Shown: positions 9,923-18,827 of the stretch, piece by piece
How the letters are laid out: each line of letters begins with the position of its first letter
Position numbering within the stretch: the first letter of the stretch is position 1
Assembly: GCF_001720485.1 (NCBI RefSeq)
Contig: NZ_CP017114.1
Coordinates: 1,860,001 to 1,924,000 of the forward strand
Direction: 5' to 3'
Origin: Cobetia marina
Lineage (GTDB): Bacteria > Pseudomonadota > Gammaproteobacteria > Pseudomonadales > Halomonadaceae
Length of the DNA stretch: 64,000 nucleotides
Notes under the pieces: generated by a model
Databases searched by the model: none
Told to the model about the DNA's origin: nothing
Seen by the model: only the letters and a program-made list of their open reading frames with translations
Made by a program: the position numbers and the translations under genes

Positions 9923-10837
9923 TCATGAAAAGTGCGGCAGCACCTCACGGCCCAGTTCCTCGAGGGTTTCCGTGAGCGGGCGGCGATTGCGGCGCAGGTG
10001 GAAGCCGATGTGATTCACTCCGGCATCCTGCATGGCTGACAGTTCTTCCATGAGGGCAAGGCGGCCACTCGACAACCCGAAGCGATGACGACGCACCGGG
10101 GCGTGAGGGTCGTCTTCCAGATTGAGGTGGATGAAACTGACGTAGGGCTTGTCGCCGGCGACCTGACGCCAGAGCGCCACGCGACGGATGTGATCCTGTG
10201 GCGTGCCCGGGTAGGCCAGCCAGCCGTCCATCTCGCGACCGATCCACTCGGGCGTCTGCTGGGAGAGCCCGGCGCTCAACAGCGGCGGACGCGTCGCGGC
10301 AGGCAGGATGGCCTGACCGTCGCGCAAGGCGTCGTCCGCCTGGCCCTTGATGATGTCCACCGCGTGGCGGAAGGCGGCACCGCGGGTGGAGAACTCCTCA
10401 CCGAACAGCGGGTATTCCGCCGGTCGGTCGCCACTGGCGACGCCCAGCAGCAGGCGGTCTTCGCTCAGGGCCTGCACGCTGGCGGCGGCCTTTTTCACCA
10501 GCCACGGCTGGCGCAGCGGCAGCACCGCGGCGGCAGTGCCCAGCAGCAGGTTGTCGGTGTGACTGGCCAGATAGCCCAGATAGGTGAACAGCTCGAAGAC
10601 CTGGCCGGCATCGCCGAAGGCGGGGTCGAACAGCGGCACGTCACGCAGCCAGGCGGCGCGGAAGCCGAGTCTGTCGACCTGGCCGATCAGCTCGGCATGG
10701 GCGCGCATGTCAGGGACGCCGAAGGGTGTGGAGGGGGCTCTGTCAGTGCGCACCCAGTCATTGTCCAGGGGCAGTTCGACGCCGATGGTCAGGGGGCCCT
10801 GGGTGAGGCGATCCAGCGGGCGGGTCGGGGAGATCAT
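9923..10837 (-). CDS. Luciferase-like (LLM class) flavin-dependent oxidoreductase
   Basis: 304 aa. The start MISPTRPLDRLTQG has AAGGAG six bases upstream and is preferred over a TTG six codons earlier. The family pattern is a TIM barrel with FRAAWLRDVPLFDP, LLLGTAAAVLPLRQPWLVKKAAASVQALS and LLLGVASGDRPAEYPLFG, typical of F420/FMN-dependent bacterial luciferase-like monooxygenases. Members oxidise varied small molecules and usually need a partner flavin reductase; none is seen adjacent. It lies between the MDR reductase and an MFS exporter on one strand, suggesting a detoxification set, but no substrate can be named. Confidence 0.85.
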   Translation of the reverse strand: MISPTRPLDRLTQGPLTIGVELPLDNDWVRTDRAPSTPFGVPDMRAHAELIGQVDRLGFRAAWLRDVPLFDPAFGDAGQVFELFTYLGYLASHTDNLLLGTAAAVLPLRQPWLVKKAAASVQALSEDRLLLGVASGDRPAEYPLFGEEFSTRGAAFRHAVDIIKGQADDALRDGQAILPAATRPPLLSAGLSQQTPEWIGREMDGWLAYPGTPQDHIRRVALWRQVAGDKPYVSFIHLNLEDDPHAPVRRHRFGLSSGRLALMEELSAMQDAGVNHIGFHLRRNRRPLTETLEELGREVLPHFS

Positions 10838-10945
10838 GGTGGACTCCTTCAGCAAGCAGGTGGGTAGACGACGGTGCCCCCGAGCCAGCAGGCTGAGCTG
10901 TCGGAATCGGGAGCACGTCGTGATGGCGGGAGGCTGCAGGGCGGA

Positions 10946-12127
10946 TCAGGCGGTCGCGATGGAAGACGCGTGACGCTTGTCGAGGCGACCGGCCAGCAGG
11001 GTCAGCAGCAGGGCGGCGGTGACGATCAGCGCGCCGATCCAGGCGGTGTCGGTCAGGGCCATCCCGGAGACCACCTGGCCACCGACGATGGAGCCCAGCG
11101 CGATACCGATGTTGAAGGCCGCGATGTTGAGGCCGGAGGCCACGTCAACGGCCTGCGGCACGAAGCGTTCGGCCTGCTGCACGACGTAGACCTGCAGTCC
11201 CGGCACGTTGCCGAAGGCGAAGGCACCCCAGATCAGGATGGTGATCACGGCCGTGATCGGGTTGGCGGCAGTGAAGGTCAGCACGCCGAGGATGACGATC
11301 AGGCCACCGAAGATCAGGGTCAGGGCGCGAATCGGGCCCATGCGGTCAGCCAGCTTGCCGCCCTGGATGTTGCCGATGGCCACCGAGACACCGTAGACCA
11401 GCATGATCAGACTGATGGCGCCTTCATTGAAGCCACTGACGTCCTGCAGCAGCGGAGCCAGATAGGTGAAGGCCGTGAAGGTGCCGCCGTAGCCGAGAAT
11501 GGTGATCAGGTAGACCAGCAGCAGGCGCGGATGGGTCAGCACCTTGAGCTGTTGGGCGAAGGTGGCCGGTACGTTCTTCTTGAGGTTGTTGGGCACCAGG
11601 ATGGCGCTGCCGATCAATGCCAGCACGCCGAGCACCGAGACAACCAGGAAGGTGGCGCGCCAGCCGAAGTGCTGACCGATCCAGGTGCCCAGCGGCACGC
11701 CGGTGACCAGTGCCACGGTCAGGCCGGTGAACATGATGGCGATCGCACTGGCTTCCTTGTCCTTGCTCACCAGGCTTGTCGCGATGGTGGAGCCGATGGA
11801 GAAGAACACCCCGTGGGCGAGGCCGGTCAGGATACGCGCCGTGATCAGCGAGCTGTAGCTGGGTGCCTGCCAGGCCAGCAGGTTGCCGGCGATGAACAGC
11901 GCCATCAGTCCCAGCAGCACCAGCTTGCGATTGAAGCGGCCGGTCAGGGCAGTCAGCACGGGGGCGCCGATGGCGACACCGACGGCATACAGGCTGACCA
12001 GCAGGCCAGCGGAAGGCAGAGAGACGCTCAGATCCTGAGCGATGGTGGGCACCAGTCCGACGATCACGAACTCGGTGGTCCCGATGGCAAAGGCGCTCAA
12101 CGTCAGCGCCAGCAGGGCAAGAGGCAT
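10946..12127 (-). CDS. MFS transporter, DHA1 family (AraJ/YdhP-like exporter)
   Basis: 393 aa, 12 predicted membrane spans. Motifs: GTTEFVIVGLVPTIAQDLSV at the first span, the loop 2-3 MFS motif variant ALTGRFNRK, and GLAHGVFFSIGSTIA in span 4, all typical of the AraJ/YdhP/NepI branch of drug:H+ antiporters. The ATG at 12127 has GGAG eight bases upstream. It heads the minus-strand run toward the LLM and MDR oxidoreductases, with about 108 nt to the next gene. It probably exports a small solute or drug; the cargo is not inferable. Confidence 0.9.
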   Translation of the reverse strand: MPLALLALTLSAFAIGTTEFVIVGLVPTIAQDLSVSLPSAGLLVSLYAVGVAIGAPVLTALTGRFNRKLVLLGLMALFIAGNLLAWQAPSYSSLITARILTGLAHGVFFSIGSTIATSLVSKDKEASAIAIMFTGLTVALVTGVPLGTWIGQHFGWRATFLVVSVLGVLALIGSAILVPNNLKKNVPATFAQQLKVLTHPRLLLVYLITILGYGGTFTAFTYLAPLLQDVSGFNEGAISLIMLVYGVSVAIGNIQGGKLADRMGPIRALTLIFGGLIVILGVLTFTAANPITAVITILIWGAFAFGNVPGLQVYVVQQAERFVPQAVDVASGLNIAAFNIGIALGSIVGGQVVSGMALTDTAWIGALIVTAALLLTLLAGRLDKRHASSIATA

Positions 12128-12277
12128 GGCAGTTCTCCATCAGCAATGGGTGGGTCTTGGATGCTGTGCAGTCTGCCGTGGTTGAGTTTTGCGATAAACG
12201 GAGTGATTCGCAAAAGACCTTTGTGATTATTGAAAATATCCGCGTGTGGACATGGCCTCCGCCGTTCCGGGGACCAA

Positions 12278-12323
12278 CACGACAACGCCCGCACTCCACT
12301 GAAGGAGCACGGGCGTTGTCGTG
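12278..12323. terminator. Hairpin terminator after the yellow-family lipoprotein gene
   Basis: 14-bp perfect arms CACGACAACGCCCG / CGGGCGTTGTCGTG with an 18-nt loop, 17 bp past the stop of the lipoprotein gene. There is no long T-tract; the stem is very stable. The same CACGACAACGCC core recurs in the hairpin at 30913. Confidence 0.75.
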
Positions 12324-12339
12324 TCGAGAGGTTGCTGGC

Positions 12340-13458
12340 TCAGTCGTCCGTCGGCCAGACCTTGTAGATATGGTAGGGCGGCTGACCCTCGTCCTCTCCG
12401 CCTGCGAAGGGCGGCGTGCTGTCCAGCTGATTGACGGTGACATACAGCCAGCCGTCAGCGGCCATGCGCACGCCATCCGGCCAGTCGAGGCGCTCGTCGC
12501 GGACCAGTGGCGTCAGTTTGCCGTCGGCCCCCAGCACATCCAGCCCATGCTGATTGAGGTTGGTAAAGTAGTGGATGCCCCCGGCGGTATCCGCACCGTC
12601 CGAGATGGGCTTGTCGCCGACGCGCGTGATGGCGGCGGCAATGGTGTCGTGATTGGCACCTTCCCGCAGCAGTCTGGCCGGGACGCTGTACCAGCTGTGG
12701 CCGGTCATGGCACCGAAGAAGACCGTCTCGCCATCGCCGGACAAAGTGATCGGGTCGACGCCCACCTTGGCAGGCTTGCCATTGAACGGGATGTCACGGC
12801 CATCGATCTTCAGGGTGGCGTCTGGCTCGGCTTGCAGTGCGGCGTGTTGGCTGAATCGGGACGCCTCGCCGGAGGCCAGATCGACGGTGATCAGGCCCGG
12901 GTTGGCGATATCGGCCAGATACGCCACGCCGCGACTGCGATCCACTGCCAGGTCCTGCACGAAGCTGCCTTCAGGGGCGATATCAGTGGGCAGGGTCAGC
13001 TTGGTGATCAGCTTGCCCGAGGCAATGTCGAAGCCCCACAGGCGGGTCTTGCCCAGATGCAGGCCCATGTCGGTGATCCAAAGACCTCCCTGGCCGTCCT
13101 GATAGATGCCCAGCGGGGAGTCGATGGTGGCGTCGCTGTAGCGGCCGGCGTGGGTCTGGAAGGCGGGTGAGGGCCAGGCACGATAGCTGTTCTGTCCGGT
13201 GATCTCGACCAGCTGCACGTCGTGATCGCCATCCATCGGGTGAATGGTCGCGAAGACCCGTCCGGCAGGTGTCACGGCGACGTTGCCGGGACGTATCTGC
13301 ATCACGGCCACCGAGCGCATCTCACCGTAGGCCGGGCCGGGTTTGAGTGATGAGGTGGTGGCGGGCAGGGTGGAATGGCCGGTGGCGCAGCCCGTCAGCA
13401 GGCCTGAGAGCAGGGCGAACACGCCCAGATATCGGGTCGAACGGACGGCGTTGTGCAT
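12340..13458 (-). CDS. Yellow/major-royal-jelly-family lipoprotein (beta-propeller)
   Basis: 372 aa from M at 13458 (AAGGAA upstream). A lipoprotein signal ends in a lipobox (LLTGC-A), so it is membrane-anchored in the periplasm or outer membrane. The body matches the yellow/MRJP fold: SPLGIYQDGQGGLWITDMG, LWGFDIASGKLI, GSFVQDLAVDRSRGVAYLADI, DPITLSGDGETVFFGAMTG and LDWPDGVRMAADGWLYVTVNQL. Bacterial members are often labelled L-dopachrome-tautomerase-related, but ligand and activity are unproven. It is a single gene, ending in a hairpin at 12278-12323. The reading frame stays open upstream to 13542 but without a start signal. Confidence 0.85.
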   Translation of the reverse strand: MHNAVRSTRYLGVFALLSGLLTGCATGHSTLPATTSSLKPGPAYGEMRSVAVMQIRPGNVAVTPAGRVFATIHPMDGDHDVQLVEITGQNSYRAWPSPAFQTHAGRYSDATIDSPLGIYQDGQGGLWITDMGLHLGKTRLWGFDIASGKLITKLTLPTDIAPEGSFVQDLAVDRSRGVAYLADIANPGLITVDLASGEASRFSQHAALQAEPDATLKIDGRDIPFNGKPAKVGVDPITLSGDGETVFFGAMTGHSWYSVPARLLREGANHDTIAAAITRVGDKPISDGADTAGGIHYFTNLNQHGLDVLGADGKLTPLVRDERLDWPDGVRMAADGWLYVTVNQLDSTPPFAGGEDEGQPPYHIYKVWPTDD

Positions 13459-13590
13459 CAATGCTTCCTTGTCTGGTGAGGCGGTTGTGACGGTCGTCTT
13501 CAGCGTCTCGTCTCGGGAGACGGCATGTTTCATCGTCTGCAATTATCAATGAAATCAAACAGGTAGGGTAACTCAAGTCACAGTGCCGTC

Positions 13591-13620
13591 CAAAAAAAAC
13601 GCCCTGCGAGAGGGCGTTTT
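13591..13620 (-). terminator. Rho-independent terminator of trxA
   Basis: Arms AAAACGCCCT / AGGGCGTTTT around a 5-nt loop. Read on the minus strand it ends in a run of T residues (plus-strand A-run 13592-13599), 31 bp beyond the trxA stop. Confidence 0.9.
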
Positions 13621-13650
13621 CGAGGCCGGGCAGACCCGGCGCTGATGTGA

Positions 13651-13974
13651 TCAGGCGTGACGCGCGATCATGGCATCGAAGTTTTCCTTCGGCTGCACGC
13701 CGGTCAGGGCTTCGATCTTCTCGCCGGACTTGAACAGGGCGATGGTCGGCAGGCCGCGGACGCCGTTCTGCGCGGCGAGATCCGGTGCATCGTCGACATT
13801 GATGGCAACGACCTTGAGGGCGTCACCCTGTTCTTCGGCGATGGATTCGACGATCGGGTCGAGCATCTTGCACGGGCCGCACCACGGCGCCCAGAACTTC
13901 ACCAGCACCGGCTGCTCGCTCTCGATGACTTCCTGGGTGTAGTTGCTGTCTACCACTTGCGCAAAATCAGCCAT
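13651..13974 (-). CDS. trxA: Thioredoxin 1
   Basis: 107 aa cytosolic disulfide reductase, reduced by thioredoxin reductase. The active site WAPWCGPCKM is followed by the cis-proline loop GLPTIALF and the C-terminal helix ENFDAMIARH. The start MADFAQVV is placed by GGAG seven bases upstream; the frame is open further but without support. Length and all key residues are standard. Monocistronic, with its own terminator. The divergent neighbour is the ars operon, whose product chemistry (arsenate) does not require it. Confidence 0.97.
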   Translation of the reverse strand: MADFAQVVDSNYTQEVIESEQPVLVKFWAPWCGPCKMLDPIVESIAEEQGDALKVVAINVDDAPDLAAQNGVRGLPTIALFKSGEKIEALTGVQPKENFDAMIARHA

Positions 13975-14270
13975 TTGACTCTCCTGTGCACCCCTGAGGA
14001 TGCGTGATTCAGATTGGCACCGCACGTGCCGGATGGGCACACACTAACGCCCCGGGACTTTCGTTCGCAAGCGCATTCTCTCATGTCAGCAGAAACATAT
14101 GCGTGCCGATCAAGCAACAGTGAGGGCTTGCGGCGACCGCTGGCGAGGAGGATTTTCCGCCTGTCTTCTCTTCTCTTCCGTTCTGATACCGAACGAGCCC
14201 AGCGAGTGACGCCAGCGTGTGACATCAGTGAGACATGCACGCCGTCACGCGCCTGACATGAGAATGTCAC

Positions 14271-14310
14271 TTGATATATGGAAAATCGTATATATGATTT
14301 TCCATATATC
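14271..14310 (+). promoter_or_regulatory. arsR operon promoter with perfect ArsR-type operator dyad
   Basis: A hyphenated palindrome with 15-bp perfect arms, GATATATGGAAAATC (14273-14287) and its complement (14296-14310), flanks an 8-nt spacer GTATATAT. It covers a promoter TTGATA (14271-14276) - 16 nt - TATGAT (14293-14298), 50 bp ahead of arsR. ArsR-family repressors bind such AT-rich dyads and leave when arsenite binds, so this is very likely the autoregulatory operator. Confidence 0.8.
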
Positions 14311-14359
14311 GAATCGTCACCGATCTCGCTCCTCTCGCACTCTGCCCAAGGAAGCTGTC

Positions 14360-14809
14360 ATGAAGTCGTCAAGTCGCGATGCGGCGCTGGAGGATGGCGC
14401 TGCCGCTTCCCTGACCCCATTGGGGATATTCAAATGTCTGGCCGAAGATACCCGCTTGACCATCATGCAATTGCTGAGCGAGACGGGAGAATTGTGTGTC
14501 TGCGAGCTGATCTGGCTGCTGGAGCGGCGTGAGCAGGACATGCCGGCACGCGAGACGCCCCACGCAGGTAGAGAGCGCCCCGGCATCTCGCAGCCCAAGG
14601 TCTCGCGCCATCTCGCACAGCTGCGCGACTGCGGACTCCTGAGCAGCGAGCGACGCGGCCAGTGGGTGTATTACCGGCTGAGCCCCGCCATGCAGGGCTG
14701 GCGACACGCGATCCTGATGGCGGCCTGCGAGGCACAGCAGGAGGAGGTGGCGCGCTGGCGTCAGTGGCTGGTGACCATGCCCAATCGTCCCGAGCGCTGC
14801 GCCAGTTGA
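14360..14809 (+). CDS. arsR: ArsR/SmtB-family arsenic-responsive repressor
   Basis: 149 aa winged-helix repressor. ATG 14360 has AAGGA eight bases upstream; the open frame before it crosses the operator and is not coding. LGIFKCLAEDTRLTIMQLL is followed by ELCVCEL, which carries the C-x-C arsenite-binding pair of classical ArsR; the third cysteine of the E. coli type (CxCxxC) is replaced. The recognition helix is QPKVSRHLAQLRDCGLL and the wing ERRGQWVYYRLSP. About 18 extra residues (REQDMPARETPHAGRERP) separate the Cys helix from the recognition helix, longer than usual. It heads the arsR-gapdh-arsJ operon. Confidence 0.92.
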   Translation: MKSSSRDAALEDGAAASLTPLGIFKCLAEDTRLTIMQLLSETGELCVCELIWLLERREQDMPARETPHAGRERPGISQPKVSRHLAQLRDCGLLSSERRGQWVYYRLSPAMQGWRHAILMAACEAQQEEVARWRQWLVTMPNRPERCAS

Positions 14810-14913
14810 CGCGCCTGCCCCTATCCATCGCAGGCAGGGAGGCGTCTGCCCAGCCCCCCGCCTGAAACACGTCACACCCCTGATCCTACATTGACCCTCA
14901 CGAGGAAATTACG

Positions 14914-16017
14914 ATGCCTGCTCATGATGCTCCGTCCTACAGCGCTTCACTGACGCTGCCCGCTGGTCTGCCACCTCTGCGAATCGGCATCAATGGCTTC
15001 GGCCGTATCGGCCGGCTTGCGCTGCGCGCGCTGTGGAAGCTGCGCGAGGATGTCGCGCTGGATGTGGTGCGCATCAATGACCCGGGTGGCGATGCCGCGA
15101 CCTTCGCACACCTGCTGGAATTCGATTCCGTGCATGGCCAGTGGTCGCCGGGCGCGGGAATCACCAGTGACGATGAGAGCGTCATCATCGATGGTCAGCG
15201 CACGGCGTTCTCCAGCCAGCGTGAGATCGGTGACACCGACTGGTCGGGCTGCGATGTGGTGATCGAGGCCTCCGGCAAGAAGAAGAGCACCGAGGTGCTC
15301 AATGCCTATCTTGAACAGGGCGTGGCGCGTGTCGTGGTCTCCGCGCCGGTCAAGGAAGCGGGCGTACTCAATATCGTCATGGGCGTGAACGATCATCTCT
15401 ATGATGCCCAGACGCATCGCATCGTGACGGCGGCCAGCTGTACCACCAACTGTCTGGCGCCGGTGATCAAGGTGATTCAGGAGCAGTTCGGCATTCGCCA
15501 TGGCTCCATGACCACCGTGCACGACATCACCAATACCCAGACGATTCTGGATGCGCCGCACAAGGATTTGCGCCGTGCGCGGGCCTGCGGCATGAGCCTG
15601 ATTCCGACGACCACCGGCTCCGCCAAGGCGATCAGCGCCATCTTCCCGGAGCTGGAAGGCCGCCTGAACGGCCACGCCATTCGCGTGCCGCTGGCCAATG
15701 CCTCTCTCACCGACATGGTGTTCGAGCTCGATCGCGAAGTGACGGTGGAGGAGGTCAACCAGGCGCTGCAAACTGCGGCAAAAGGCGAGCTTTCCGGGGT
15801 GCTGGGGTATGAGACACGCCCGCTGGTGTCGATCGATTTCCGTACCGATTCCCGCTCCAGCATCATCGATGCGCTCTCGACCATGGTGGTCGCGGGGACC
15901 CAGCTCAAGCTGTACGCCTGGTACGACAACGAATGGGGCTACGCCAATCGCACCGCGGAACTGGCACTGAAAGTCGGCCTGGGTGATCTGACCGACCCCA
16001 GCACACAGGAGCGCTGA
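14914..16017 (+). CDS. Arsenic-operon glyceraldehyde-3-phosphate dehydrogenase
   Basis: 367 aa GAPDH. NAD-binding INGFGRIGR at 26-34, catalytic Cys176 in ASCTTNC, and C-terminal [11 protein letters not shown]. The N-terminus is about 20 residues longer than housekeeping GAPDH. In ars operons this enzyme uses arsenate in place of phosphate and makes 1-arseno-3-phosphoglycerate, which ArsJ exports; this is established for other bacteria and follows here from the immediate neighbours (arsR upstream, arsJ 1 nt downstream). A plain glycolytic role is less likely given this context. The start has a GAGG site upstream (ACGAGGAAATTACG). Confidence 0.92.
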   Translation: MPAHDAPSYSASLTLPAGLPPLRIGINGFGRIGRLALRALWKLREDVALDVVRINDPGGDAATFAHLLEFDSVHGQWSPGAGITSDDESVIIDGQRTAFSSQREIGDTDWSGCDVVIEASGKKKSTEVLNAYLEQGVARVVVSAPVKEAGVLNIVMGVNDHLYDAQTHRIVTAASCTTNCLAPVIKVIQEQFGIRHGSMTTVHDITNTQTILDAPHKDLRRARACGMSLIPTTTGSAKAISAIFPELEGRLNGHAIRVPLANASLTDMVFELDREVTVEEVNQALQTAAKGELSGVLGYETRPLVSIDFRTDSRSSIIDALSTMVVAGTQLKLYAWYDNEWGYANRTAELALKVGLGDLTDPSTQER

Positions 16018-16018
16018 C

Positions 16019-17338
16019 ATGCTTGCCCGCCTGCGAGAGCTGCCCCGTGAGGTGCGTCAGTACCTGCTGGTGACGGGGAATTACTGGGCCTTCACGCTGA
16101 CCGATGGCGCGCTGCGCATGCTGGTGGTGCTGCACTTCCACTCGCTGGGCTATTCGGCGCTGGACGTGGCGATGCTGTTCCTGTTCTACGAGGCCTTCGG
16201 CGTCGTCACCAATCTGGTCGGCGGCTGGCTCGGGGCACGGCTCGGCCTCAATCGCACCATGAATGCGGGGCTTGCGATGCAGCTGGTGGCGCTCGGCATG
16301 CTGCTGGTGCCGGAACCCATGTTGACGGTCATCTGGGTGATGATCGCCCAGGCGCTGTCCGGCATCGCCAAGGACCTCAACAAGATGAGCGCCAAGAGCG
16401 CCATCAAGGTGCTGGTGCCCAAGGGGCAGCCGGTGGAGGAATCGCAGAGCGCGCTGTATCGCTGGGTCGCGTTGCTCACCGGCTCCAAGAATGCGCTCAA
16501 GGGACTGGGCTTCTTCCTGGGCGGGGCGGCGCTCAGTCTCATCGGCTTCCAGGGCACCGTCATGGCCATGTGGCTGATGCTGGCAGGCGTGCTGGTGCTG
16601 TCACTGCGCAAGCTGTCGGCATCACTGGGGCAGAGCAAGGCCAGTCGCAAGCCGGCATTCCGTGAGATGTTCTCGACCTCGCGGGCGGTCAATGTGCTCT
16701 CGGCGGCTCGACTGTGCCTGTTCTCGGCACGTGACGTCTGGTTCGTGGTGGCCTTGCCGGTCTATCTGGCCGAGGTGCATGGCTGGCATTTCTGGACGGT
16801 CGGCGTGCTCATGGCCGCCTGGGTGATCGGCTATGGTGGTGTCCAGACCCAGGCGCCACGCATCACCGGTCCGCTCTCACGCCGCTTGAACGGCGCCACC
16901 GGCGTCCGCTGGGTCACGGTGTCGCTGGCGGCCGGCCTGGCACTGCTGCCGGCGCTGATGGCCAGCCTGCCGCTGGATGCGCCTCAGGCGGCCGATATCA
17001 GTGGTGCCATCCTGTTGGGGTTGGCGCCACTGGAATGGTTGATCATCGGCCTGTTGGTGTTCGGGGCCGTCTTTGCGGTCAATTCCAGCTGGCACAGCTA
17101 TCTGATCGTGCGCTTCGCGCGCAGTGAAGGCGTGTCGATGGATGTCGGTTTCTATTACATGGCCAATGCCATGGGGCGTCTGCTGGGCACCTTGCTGTCC
17201 GGTTGGCTCTATCAGGCCTATGGCCTGGAAGCCTGCCTGTGGTGGTCGGCCGGATTGGTGGCGGCGAGTGCCGTGATGGCCCTTGCCTTGCCGCAAGTGT
17301 CACACGCAAGATCCGATTCGCCTGCCGGCAGTACCTGA
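16019..17338 (+). CDS. arsJ: ArsJ: MFS exporter of 1-arseno-3-phosphoglycerate
   Basis: 439 aa, 11-12 membrane spans. The start MLARLRELPREVRQYLLVTGNYWAF is 1 nt after the GAPDH stop with AGGAG in that gene. Family marks include TLTDGALRMLVVLHFH, YEAFGVVTNLVGGWLGARLGL and ALSGIAKDLNKMSAKSAIK. It completes the two-gene arsenate-detoxification path with the GAPDH. The stop codon lies within the first copy of an 8-bp tandem repeat (17331-17360), so changes in repeat number would leave the protein unchanged. Confidence 0.95.
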   Translation: MLARLRELPREVRQYLLVTGNYWAFTLTDGALRMLVVLHFHSLGYSALDVAMLFLFYEAFGVVTNLVGGWLGARLGLNRTMNAGLAMQLVALGMLLVPEPMLTVIWVMIAQALSGIAKDLNKMSAKSAIKVLVPKGQPVEESQSALYRWVALLTGSKNALKGLGFFLGGAALSLIGFQGTVMAMWLMLAGVLVLSLRKLSASLGQSKASRKPAFREMFSTSRAVNVLSAARLCLFSARDVWFVVALPVYLAEVHGWHFWTVGVLMAAWVIGYGGVQTQAPRITGPLSRRLNGATGVRWVTVSLAAGLALLPALMASLPLDAPQAADISGAILLGLAPLEWLIIGLLVFGAVFAVNSSWHSYLIVRFARSEGVSMDVGFYYMANAMGRLLGTLLSGWLYQAYGLEACLWWSAGLVAASAVMALALPQVSHARSDSPAGST

Positions 17339-17360
17339 GTACCTGAGTACCTGAGTACCT
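17331..17360. repeat. Tandem 8-bp repeat overlapping the arsJ stop
   Basis: GTACCTGA is repeated three times and followed by GTACCT. The first copy supplies the TGA stop of arsJ. It resembles a slippage-prone microsatellite; no function is evident. Confidence 0.9.
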
Positions 17361-17443
17361 TGCAAGGTGTCGCCTGAGGGATCACTTCCTGATCCCCCGA
17401 CGCCTGTCCATGCACCCAGCGCCACCTTCTACAGAGACGCCAC

Positions 17444-18709
17444 ATGTCATCCAGTCACGATCGTGTTTCAACCAGGCAGGCGCCGCACGAGGCCGACAGT
17501 GTGACCGCCGTATCCTCTCGCGAGCGATATCGGGACGTGCTGCTCACCTTCCTCACGCTGGGGCTGACCAGCTTCGGCGGGCCGATCGCGCACCTGGGCT
17601 ACTTCCACGCGGAGCTGGTCCGCCGGCGCGGCTGGCTGAGTGATACGGCCTACGCCGAGCTGGTCGCGCTGTGCCAGTTCCTGCCGGGACCGGCCAGCAG
17701 TCAGGTCGGCTTTGCACTGGGCATGGTGCGTGGTGGCGGGGTGATGGGTGGGGTGCTCGCCTGGGTCGGCTTCACCTTGCCGTCTGCGCTGGCACTGCTG
17801 GCATTGGCGCTGGTGGCGGCCAGCCTCGAAGGACCGCTGGCTTCCGGGGTGATCCACGCCTTGAAGCTGGTGGCGGTGGCGGTCGTTGCCCAGGCGATCT
17901 GGGGCATGGCGCGCACGCTGTGCCCGGACCGACGGCGCGCCGGGCTGGCGCTGTTGGCCATGCTGGGCCTGGCGCTGGCGCAGAGCGCCTGGACGCAGGT
18001 CGGAGTGATCGCGCTGGGCGCGCTGCTCGGCAGCCTGCTGTGTCGTGATGACAGTGCGGCCCTTGTTCGCCAGCAGGCGGGGGCAGCGGGGCTGTCGCTG
18101 CCGGTCCCGACGCGCCTGGCTCGCGCCTGTCTGATCACCTTCTTCGCGCTGTTGATCGCGCTGCCGCTGCTGGCCTCCGGCAGTCTGGTCGAGATCTTCT
18201 ACCGTGCCGGGGCGCTGGTATTCGGGGGCGGGCATGTGGTGCTGCCGCTGTTGGAGGCCTCCACCGTCGAGACGGGGCGTATCGCGGCCGATACCTTTCT
18301 CACCGGCTATGGGGCCGCGCAGGCGGTGCCGGGGCCACTGTTCACCTTCGCCGCCTGGCTGGGAGCGGGCATGGCCCAGGTGGGCGGGGATTCGGCAGTG
18401 CTCGGCGCCATCATTGCGCTGTTGAGTCTCTTCCTGCCGGGGATTCTGCTGTTGATCGGCGTGGCACCCCTGTGGGGGCGCCTGCGTGCACGGCCCGCAG
18501 CACGCGCTGCGCTCGCGGGGGCCAATGCGGCGGTCGTCGGCGTACTGGGCATGGCGCTGTATGACCCCTTGTGGACCACCAGTGTGCTGAGTCGTCTGGA
18601 CGTCGTCATCGCGTTGGCGGCCTTCATCGCGCTGACCCGCTTCGCGCTGGCACCCTGGAAGCTGGTGCTGGCGATGGTGATTCTCGGGGCGGTACGTGGG
18701 GTGATGTAA
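17444..18709 (+). CDS. chrA: ChrA chromate efflux transporter (two-domain CHR protein)
   Basis: 421 aa inner-membrane protein with two homologous CHR halves. The N-half signature is LTSFGGPIAHLGYF...CQFLPGPASSQVGFALG; the C-half is LVFGGGHVVLPLLE...GYGAAQAVPGPLFTFAAWLGA. ChrA expels chromate by proton-motive force, and some relatives move other oxyanions. It lies 105 nt after arsJ on the same strand, so it may be co-transcribed or have its own promoter; together they form an oxyanion-resistance block. The hydrophilic first 25 residues are unremarkable. A strong terminator follows. Confidence 0.93.
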   Translation: MSSSHDRVSTRQAPHEADSVTAVSSRERYRDVLLTFLTLGLTSFGGPIAHLGYFHAELVRRRGWLSDTAYAELVALCQFLPGPASSQVGFALGMVRGGGVMGGVLAWVGFTLPSALALLALALVAASLEGPLASGVIHALKLVAVAVVAQAIWGMARTLCPDRRRAGLALLAMLGLALAQSAWTQVGVIALGALLGSLLCRDDSAALVRQQAGAAGLSLPVPTRLARACLITFFALLIALPLLASGSLVEIFYRAGALVFGGGHVVLPLLEASTVETGRIAADTFLTGYGAAQAVPGPLFTFAAWLGAGMAQVGGDSAVLGAIIALLSLFLPGILLLIGVAPLWGRLRARPAARAALAGANAAVVGVLGMALYDPLWTTSVLSRLDVVIALAAFIALTRFALAPWKLVLAMVILGAVRGVM

Positions 18710-18745
18710 GCCTGGCCTCCCGTTCAGAGCACAGCCTGAAAAACG

Positions 18746-18781
18746 AACGCCCCCGTCTGCCAGCTGGCAGGCGGGGGCGTT
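18746..18781. terminator. Terminator after chrA
   Basis: 18-bp arms (AACGCCCCCG... / ...CGGGGGCGTT) with one G-U pair meet almost without a loop, 36 bp past the chrA stop. The convergent gene starts its stop codon 47 bp further on, so it may serve both strands. Confidence 0.85.
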
Positions 18782-18827
18782 CTGTTCAAACGAGGCGGTT
18801 GTCATGCCAGGCGGCGCGTGGCGGTCG

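Noticed and set aside
10874..12226. Plus-strand ORF of 450 codons
   Set aside because: Antisense to the MFS transporter; Gln/Asp/Gly-rich composition typical of a shadow frame of membrane-protein codons.
14219..14359. Longer ArsR starting at 14219
   Set aside because: This would place the promoter and operator dyad inside the coding sequence; ATG 14360 has a Shine-Dalgarno site and family-like length.
17468..18805. Minus-strand ORF of 445 codons
   Set aside because: Antisense to chrA, with Gln/Arg-rich nonsense composition, and it runs through the chrA terminator.
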